Under the pieces are notes generated by a model. That model searched no databases and was not told the origin of the DNA. It worked only from the letters and a program-made list of their open reading frames with translations. 10,560 nt of DNA. Source: Planctomycetaceae bacterium. GTDB lineage: Bacteria; Planctomycetota; Planctomycetia; Pirellulales; Pirellulaceae. A program made the translations under genes and the position numbers. The DNA lies in contig DTSG01000280.1 of NCBI GenBank assembly GCA_012965455.1, positions 20,813-31,372 on the forward strand. Reading direction: 5' to 3'. The first letter of the stretch is position 1, and each line of letters opens with the position of its first letter. This document shows positions 6,658 through 10,560 of this stretch, piece after piece.

Positions 6658-7395
6658 TCATCTAGTATTTTTTTCGATGTCGACAATTACTTTGATCAAC
6701 TCAACTCCGGCTAAGAGGCACATCCGGATAAAAAGCAAGAGTGCTGTTGAAATGATTAAACTGAAAATTGCAATAAGTAAATTCGTTCTTCCCAACTGTG
6801 CCAGACCGTATTCCCCATTGGTGATGAGTGCAACAGAGCCATATATCATGACAACATGACCTACAAGGCTGCAGATCCCAAAAAGAATAATAATTACATT
6901 GATGAACGTTGTCATAAAGCCTAGATAGCGTTCTAGATTATGATACTTGACCGTTCGACGTTTAGCTGTTGGCTGCTGTTGCACTAGTTGTTGCTGGACT
7001 GGATGTTGCTGGACTGGATGGTGCTGGATTGGTTGTTGCTGGATTGGTTGTTGCTGGATTGGTTGTTGCTGGATTGGTTGTTGCTGGATTGGTTGTTGTT
7101 GGGCTGGTTCTTGTTGGGCTGGTTCTTGTTGGGTTGGTTCTTGTTGGGTTGGTTCTTTTACCTGGATTTTTTTGGAAGTCTTTTTTTGCGTTTTTCGTTC
7201 TTTTAGAGATTTAAGAGCTTCCGCAAAATCGGGGTTTTTTGTGATCTTAATCCATTTTTCTGTGCCACCATTTGCTTGCATTATTTGAGCATTTTTGCCA
7301 ATCGTATTGTCTTTGATTAGCGCGACAACTTGTTCCGTCGTGAGTTTTGGGGGGTTATCAGTATCAAGGCCTGAGGAGTATACATACCAGTTCAT
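6658..7395 (-). CDS. GYF_2-like (DUF4339-type) protein with Pro/Gln repeats and two membrane helices
   Basis: The 245 residues fall into four parts. Residues 1-60 resemble a GYF_2/DUF4339 domain: an initial W-Y-V, a T-x-E-Q-V-V-A-L-I segment at 20-27, and a Gly followed by W48. This domain type is common at the N-terminus of bacterial membrane proteins and is thought to bind proline-rich peptides. Residues 61-81 are Lys-rich. Residues 82-141 are twelve tandem pentapeptides of the P-x-Q-Q-[EQH] type. Residues 161-190 and 205-230 are hydrophobic and form two probable membrane helices, giving a cytoplasmic head on a membrane anchor. Because GYF domains bind Pro-rich sequences, the head could fold onto its own repeat or onto that of a neighbouring copy; this is inference. 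ATG 7395 is preceded by AACAAA with no clear Shine-Dalgarno. The gene is AT-rich and adjoins a recombinase remnant and a tRNA, so it may be imported. Confidence 0.75.
   Translation of the reverse strand: MNWYVYSSGLDTDNPPKLTTEQVVALIKDNTIGKNAQIMQANGGTEKWIKITKNPDFAEALKSLKERKTQKKTSKKIQVKEPTQQEPTQQEPAQQEPAQQQPIQQQPIQQQPIQQQPIQQQPIQHHPVQQHPVQQQLVQQQPTAKRRTVKYHNLERYLGFMTTFINVIIILFGICSLVGHVVMIYGSVALITNGEYGLAQLGRTNLLIAIFSLIISTALLLFIRMCLLAGVELIKVIVDIEKNTR
6973..7152 (-). repeat. 15-bp coding tandem repeat, 12 units
   Basis: On the plus strand the unit reads GGTTGTTGCTGGATT, nearly identical in the central copies at about 7030-7090 and diverging toward both ends (GGGCTGG, GGGTTGG and GGACTGG variants). 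The 180 bp encode twelve five-residue units in the GYF_2-like protein, grading from P-T-Q-Q-E at the head-proximal end through P-A-Q-Q-E and P-I-Q-Q-Q to P-V-Q-Q-H and L-V-Q-Q-Q. Identical central units suggest recent expansion by slippage or unequal crossing-over. Because the unit is a multiple of three, copy-number change keeps the frame. Confidence 0.9.
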
Positions 7396-7459
7396 TTTGT
7401 TCCAGACGTGTAAGAATGTGAGTAATAAGTACCGGTGGAGTGTTTAAACCTAGTGTCCA

Positions 7460-7487
7460 TTAATATACTCAATAAAGACGTTGTCAA
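7460..7487 (-). promoter_or_regulatory. Candidate sigma-70-type promoter for the membrane-protein pair
   Basis: On the minus strand a perfect TTGACA (7482-7487) is followed by TATTAA after 16 nt (7460-7465), or by TATATT after 14 nt (7462-7467). The first spacing is acceptable; the second has a better hexamer but is short. It lies 65-90 nt upstream of ATG 7395. It is the best promoter-like sequence in the window, but planctomycete promoter consensus is poorly known to me. Confidence 0.4.
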
Positions 7488-7517
7488 ACCGACATGATTT
7501 AAGTCCTTCTTAAAAAA

Positions 7518-7870
<353 letters not shown>

Positions 7871-7904
7871 TTGGTATGGCTTCCTCCAATAGAAGCTTCG
7901 ACAC

Positions 7905-7910
7905 AGTATA
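7905..7910 (-). promoter_or_regulatory. Candidate -10 box for tRNA-Arg
   Basis: TATACT on the minus strand, five of six matches to TATAAT, starts about 40 nt upstream of the tRNA 5' end, which would leave a short leader. No good -35 is visible at 16-18 nt spacing. The call rests on the hexamer and its position only. Confidence 0.35.
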
Positions 7911-8021
7911 ACAGCTGAGACGAAGATTGATTACCTCCGTTATTCTAATCTGCGCCGTTCAGGGTACAATCACATACATAAACGGTACACAATCACCGCT
8001 ATCACAGAGCATCCACTAATC

Positions 8022-8630
8022 GTGATCACCCTCGAACAAATCACCGAACTCATTGAGCACCGCCGGACGATCAAGCCCATTGATGCTGGCGGTGAACCAA
8101 ATTACCTCGATAAATCGATTCCTCAACAAACCCTCGAACAACTGCTCGAAAACGCTAACTGGGCTCCCACGCATGGGCTCACTGAACCATGGCGATTTAC
8201 CATCTTCCAAGACGATGCTCGTGGTAACCTCGCCTCTAAGCTCTCGCAGACGTACACCCAACATTTATTGCCGGCAGACTTTTCGCAGGCGAAACACGAT
8301 AAACTAATCGGCTACGCAAAACATACTTCCGCGGCAATTGCCCTCGGCATGCAAAGACATGTTGGCAAAATTCCCGTCGAGGAAGAAGTCATCGCCGTCG
8401 CCTGCGCCGTGCAAAACCTGCACCTCGCCGCAACCGCTGCTCAACTCGGCGGCTTCTGGTCCACCTCACCTATTTATGACCTTCCGGAAATGCGAGATTA
8501 TTTTGGTTTCGCCGGTTCTGAAGACCGTTGTCTCGGAATTTTCTATTTAGGCTATCCTAAAAACCAATGGCCGACACGAAAACGAACAACCCCCGGCGAT
8601 ATCACGAAAAAGACTAATTGGAGAAATTAA
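8022..8630 (+). CDS. Nitroreductase-family FMN oxidoreductase
   Basis: A 202-residue, single-domain nitroreductase-fold protein, the normal length for the YdjA-like group. It starts at GTG 8022, chosen because the family begins at once with the helix that ends in the FMN-phosphate contact Arg14-Arg15 (EHRRTIKP). Other visible features are A-N-W-A-P-T-H at 45-51 and E-P-W-R-F at 55-59, both near the flavin in relatives, and a G-G-F-W-S-T flavin loop at 143-148. There is no signal peptide, so it is cytoplasmic. It should use FMN and NAD(P)H to reduce an unknown substrate; the nitro activity implied by the family name is rarely the physiological one. It is the first gene of an operon with two hydroxyproline enzymes (4-nt gap to the next), which suggests a linked role, perhaps in redox of a cyclic imine or hydroxyproline intermediate. 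That role is inference. A good Shine-Dalgarno is absent. Confidence 0.88.
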   Translation: MITLEQITELIEHRRTIKPIDAGGEPNYLDKSIPQQTLEQLLENANWAPTHGLTEPWRFTIFQDDARGNLASKLSQTYTQHLLPADFSQAKHDKLIGYAKHTSAAIALGMQRHVGKIPVEEEVIAVACAVQNLHLAATAAQLGGFWSTSPIYDLPEMRDYFGFAGSEDRCLGIFYLGYPKNQWPTRKRTTPGDITKKTNWRN

Positions 8631-8634
8631 ACAG

Positions 8635-9738
8635 ATGAAAATTGAAGCAATCCGAGTTTATCAAGTCGACCTGCCGTTGCACGAAGGTTCCTATAATTGG
8701 TCCGGTGGTAAATCTGTACAAGTCTTTGATAGTAATATTGTGGAAGTGATCACCGACGATGGCACTGCCGGTTACGGTGAATGCTGCCCGCTGGGGCCAT
8801 TTTATTTGCCAGCCTATGCTGACGGCGTTCGTAGTGGTATCCGGGAACTTGGACCACATTTGATCGGTCAAGACCCTCTGCTGCTCGGACCCCTAAATCG
8901 CCTAATGGACAAAGCTCTCCGTGGACATCCATATGTGAAATCGCCGATCGATATCGCTTGCTGGGATATAAAAGGGCAAGTCGCAAAACTTCCCGTCTGC
9001 GAATTACTCGGCGGACGCTATGGTGATGATTTTGTACTCTACCGTGCCATCTCTCAACAAGATCCCGCTGCGATGGCTGACAATGTCCAGTCCTACCGTG
9101 ACCAAGGTTATCGCCGCTTTCAATTAAAGGTAGGCGGAGATCCAGATGTTGATATTGAGCGGATAAAACAAGTCGCTGCTCAAATACAGCCTGGTGAAAA
9201 ACTCATTGCCGATGCAAACACAGGTTGGTTAATGCACGAAGCCGCTCGAGTCTGCCGCGCTGTGGCCGACGTCGATGTCTATATTGAACAACCCTGCCTC
9301 ACCTATGAAGAATGCTTATCGGTTCGTAAACGCACGACACACCCGTTTGTGCTGGATGAATGCATCGATGGCCTAGACGTATTGATGCAAGGCTACAACG
9401 ATCTGGCAATGGATGTCGTGAATATCAAGATCTCAAAATTCGGCGGACTGACGAAAGCCCATTTAGCCCGAGAACTTTGCGCACAAATTGGCGTCGCGAT
9501 GACGATCGAAGATAGTTGGGGCGGTGATATTACAACAGCAGCGATTGCTCATCTAGCGCATAGCACACCGACGGACTTACTTTTCACGTCCACCGATTTC
9601 AATAGTTACGGCCCCGTGCAAACTGCCAAGGGCGCCCCGCAACGTGACAATGGTCGGATGGCTGCTAGTCCGGCACCTGGCTTAGGCGTGGAACCGCTCA
9701 TGGGTGTACTGGGTGAACCCGTTTTGGAAATATGTTAA
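8635..9738 (+). CDS. Cis-3-hydroxy-L-proline dehydratase (enolase superfamily)
   Basis: This 367-residue protein belongs to the mandelate racemase / muconate lactonizing subgroup of the enolase superfamily. The N-terminal capping domain (1-125) contains GYGECCPLGPFYLP at 46-59. The barrel carries Lys165 in Q-L-K-V-G-G, metal ligands Asp193 (I-A-D-A-N-T-G), Glu218 (Y-I-E-Q-P) and Asp241 (V-L-D-E), and Lys265 in N-I-K-I-S-K-F-G-G. The two-lysine acid/base pair, together with IEDSWGGDI at 291-299, matches cis-3-hydroxy-L-proline dehydratases as I recall them, which yield pyrroline-2-carboxylate. A proline or hydroxyproline-betaine epimerase is the main alternative in this subgroup. The adjacent proline-racemase-family gene supports the hydroxyproline role. 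GGAG lies 11 nt before ATG 8635, inside the end of the nitroreductase gene, and the stop overlaps the next start. The protein is cytoplasmic and intact. Confidence 0.88.
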   Translation: MKIEAIRVYQVDLPLHEGSYNWSGGKSVQVFDSNIVEVITDDGTAGYGECCPLGPFYLPAYADGVRSGIRELGPHLIGQDPLLLGPLNRLMDKALRGHPYVKSPIDIACWDIKGQVAKLPVCELLGGRYGDDFVLYRAISQQDPAAMADNVQSYRDQGYRRFQLKVGGDPDVDIERIKQVAAQIQPGEKLIADANTGWLMHEAARVCRAVADVDVYIEQPCLTYEECLSVRKRTTHPFVLDECIDGLDVLMQGYNDLAMDVVNIKISKFGGLTKAHLARELCAQIGVAMTIEDSWGGDITTAAIAHLAHSTPTDLLFTSTDFNSYGPVQTAKGAPQRDNGRMAASPAPGLGVEPLMGVLGEPVLEIC

Positions 9739-10560
9739 TGTCAGCAGCGCCCCCAACTTCTATTCGCGTTATTGATTCCCATACTGGCGGCGAGCCCACT
9801 CGGATTGTCATTGCTGGCGGCCCAGATCTTGGTGGCGGTAGTGCAGCAGCGCAAATGGCTGTGTTTAATGCTCAACATGATGCATTCCGGCGAGCTCTCG
9901 TAACGGAACCACGCGGCTTTGACGCAATGGTCGGTGGGCTGCTAGTGCCTGCTGTAGATCCAGTCTGTTCGCATGGCATCATTTTCTTTAACAATGTTGC
10001 CACCCTTGGAATGTGTGTGCACGGTACGATTGGCCTAGCCGTGACACTGAAATATCTCCAGCAAATAGAACTAGGACAGCATCAACTGGAAACACCCGTG
10101 GGCAACGTGCAGTTTAATCTGATTGACGATCAGACAGTCGAAGTGAGAAACGTACCGAGTTATCGATACCGAAAAGATGTGGCAATCGATGTGAAGATTC
10201 TAGGTGAGCAGCGAGTGATTCGAGGCGATGTTGCTTGGGGTGGTAATTGGTTTTTCTTAGTTGACGATCATGGTCAAGATTTGACCTACGAGAATGTGAT
10301 GCAATTGACGGAGGTTGCGGCTAGTATCAAAAGCGCGTTATCCCAGCAGGGGGTGACGGGAGCGGAGGGCGTTGAGGTAGATCACATTGAGTTATTTTCC
10401 CCGACCGAGAACCCACATGCGGATAGCAAAAATTTCGTGCTGTGTCCTGGTAACCAATATGATCGCTCGCCTTGCGGTACGGGGGCAAGTGCCAAGATCG
10501 CTTGCCTGTTGGCCGATAAAAAAATTGCACCGCGAGAAGTCTGGCGGCAAGAAAGCATCG
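9738..10560 (+). CDS. 4-hydroxyproline epimerase / proline racemase family (cut by right edge)
   Basis: The frame opens at ATG 9738, overlapping the dehydratase stop as TAATG, and runs uninterrupted to the window edge (about 274 codons of an expected 310-335). ATG 9732 is in frame and could add two residues. The sequence is typical of the PLP-independent proline racemase family: I-D-S-H-T-G-G-E-P-T-R at 12-22, G-M-C-V-H-G-T-I-G at 91-99, and S-P-C-G-T-G-A-S-A-K at 244-253. Cys93 and Cys246 form the expected catalytic pair, so an epimerase is indicated rather than the dehydratase branch, in which one cysteine is replaced. The substrate is likely trans-4-hydroxy-L-proline, converted to cis-4-hydroxy-D-proline; the neighbouring hydroxyproline dehydratase supports this. 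Val94 replaces the common Gly after the first Cys. The start overlap implies translational coupling. Confidence 0.9.
   Translation, partial: MSAAPPTSIRVIDSHTGGEPTRIVIAGGPDLGGGSAAAQMAVFNAQHDAFRRALVTEPRGFDAMVGGLLVPAVDPVCSHGIIFFNNVATLGMCVHGTIGLAVTLKYLQQIELGQHQLETPVGNVQFNLIDDQTVEVRNVPSYRYRKDVAIDVKILGEQRVIRGDVAWGGNWFFLVDDHGQDLTYENVMQLTEVAASIKSALSQQGVTGAEGVEVDHIELFSPTENPHADSKNFVLCPGNQYDRSPCGTGASAKIACLLADKKIAPREVWRQESI

Noticed and set aside
6973..7152. CRISPR array
   Set aside because: The repeats are contiguous 15-bp coding units with no spacers and no cas genes nearby.
6947..7288. Plus-strand frames with C-C-W-I-G or L-L-L-D-W repeats that look like a repetitive membrane protein
   Set aside because: They are the antisense of the Pro/Gln pentapeptide repeat. 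All three plus-strand frames stay open because the 15-bp unit has no stop in any frame, and the minus-strand product has real domains on both sides.
7396..7517. Upstream part of the recombinase gene, broken by frameshift
   Set aside because: Reading this stretch showed an in-frame stop at 7500-7502 and no recombinase-like residues in the frames I checked, so the remnant appears to be confined to the C-terminus.
8614..8986. Minus-strand frames over the nitroreductase-dehydratase junction
   Set aside because: They overlap a tightly packed plus-strand operon with clear catalytic motifs, so they are shadows.

Overview
The window looks like chromosomal DNA from a planctomycete, probably marine and Pirellulales-like. 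The reasons are three different secreted sulfatases in about 6 kb, a secreted PIG-L/LmbE-type deacetylase, mostly weak or absent Shine-Dalgarno sequences, and a recombinase C-terminus of the W-[IL]-G-N-S...YLxV type that I associate with planctomycete integrases. This is a judgement from gene content; no species call is possible.

Region 1 (1-6064) is for catabolism of sulfated glycans outside the cytoplasm. Sulfatase 1 (145-1716, minus) sits 7 bp upstream of a secreted protein cut by the left edge (1-137, minus). Divergent to it is the PIG-L deacetylase (1968-2909, plus), which converges on sulfatases 2 (2951-4477) and 3 (4565-6064), both minus and probably co-transcribed. Sulfatase 1 has the textbook active site. 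Sulfatase 2 has C-S-T-T-R at the formylglycine site and GKWQ for GKWH. Sulfatase 3 resembles the heparan-N-sulfatase (SGSH-like) branch. Desulfation plus N-deacetylation would suit a sulfated amino-sugar polymer.

Region 2 (6252-7870) reads as a small accessory patch. It holds two minus-strand membrane-protein genes, one with a GYF_2-like head, twelve proline/glutamine pentapeptides and two membrane helices. Next come the C-terminal remnant of a tyrosine recombinase and a tRNA-Arg(UCU) gene on the minus strand. The remnant's last 12 codons run antisense into the 3' half of the tRNA, where integrative elements insert. The patch is AT-richer than its surroundings, so it may be the remains of an element integrated at the tRNA.

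Region 3 (8022-10560, plus) is a tight operon: a nitroreductase-family flavoprotein, an enolase-superfamily cis-3-hydroxy-L-proline dehydratase (4-nt gap), and a proline-racemase-family 4-hydroxyproline epimerase (TAATG overlap, cut by the right edge). It would act on hydroxyprolines such as those from collagen-like proteins. Together with the sulfatases and deacetylase, the window could serve use of animal-type extracellular matrix, but no shared regulation is visible between the two regions.
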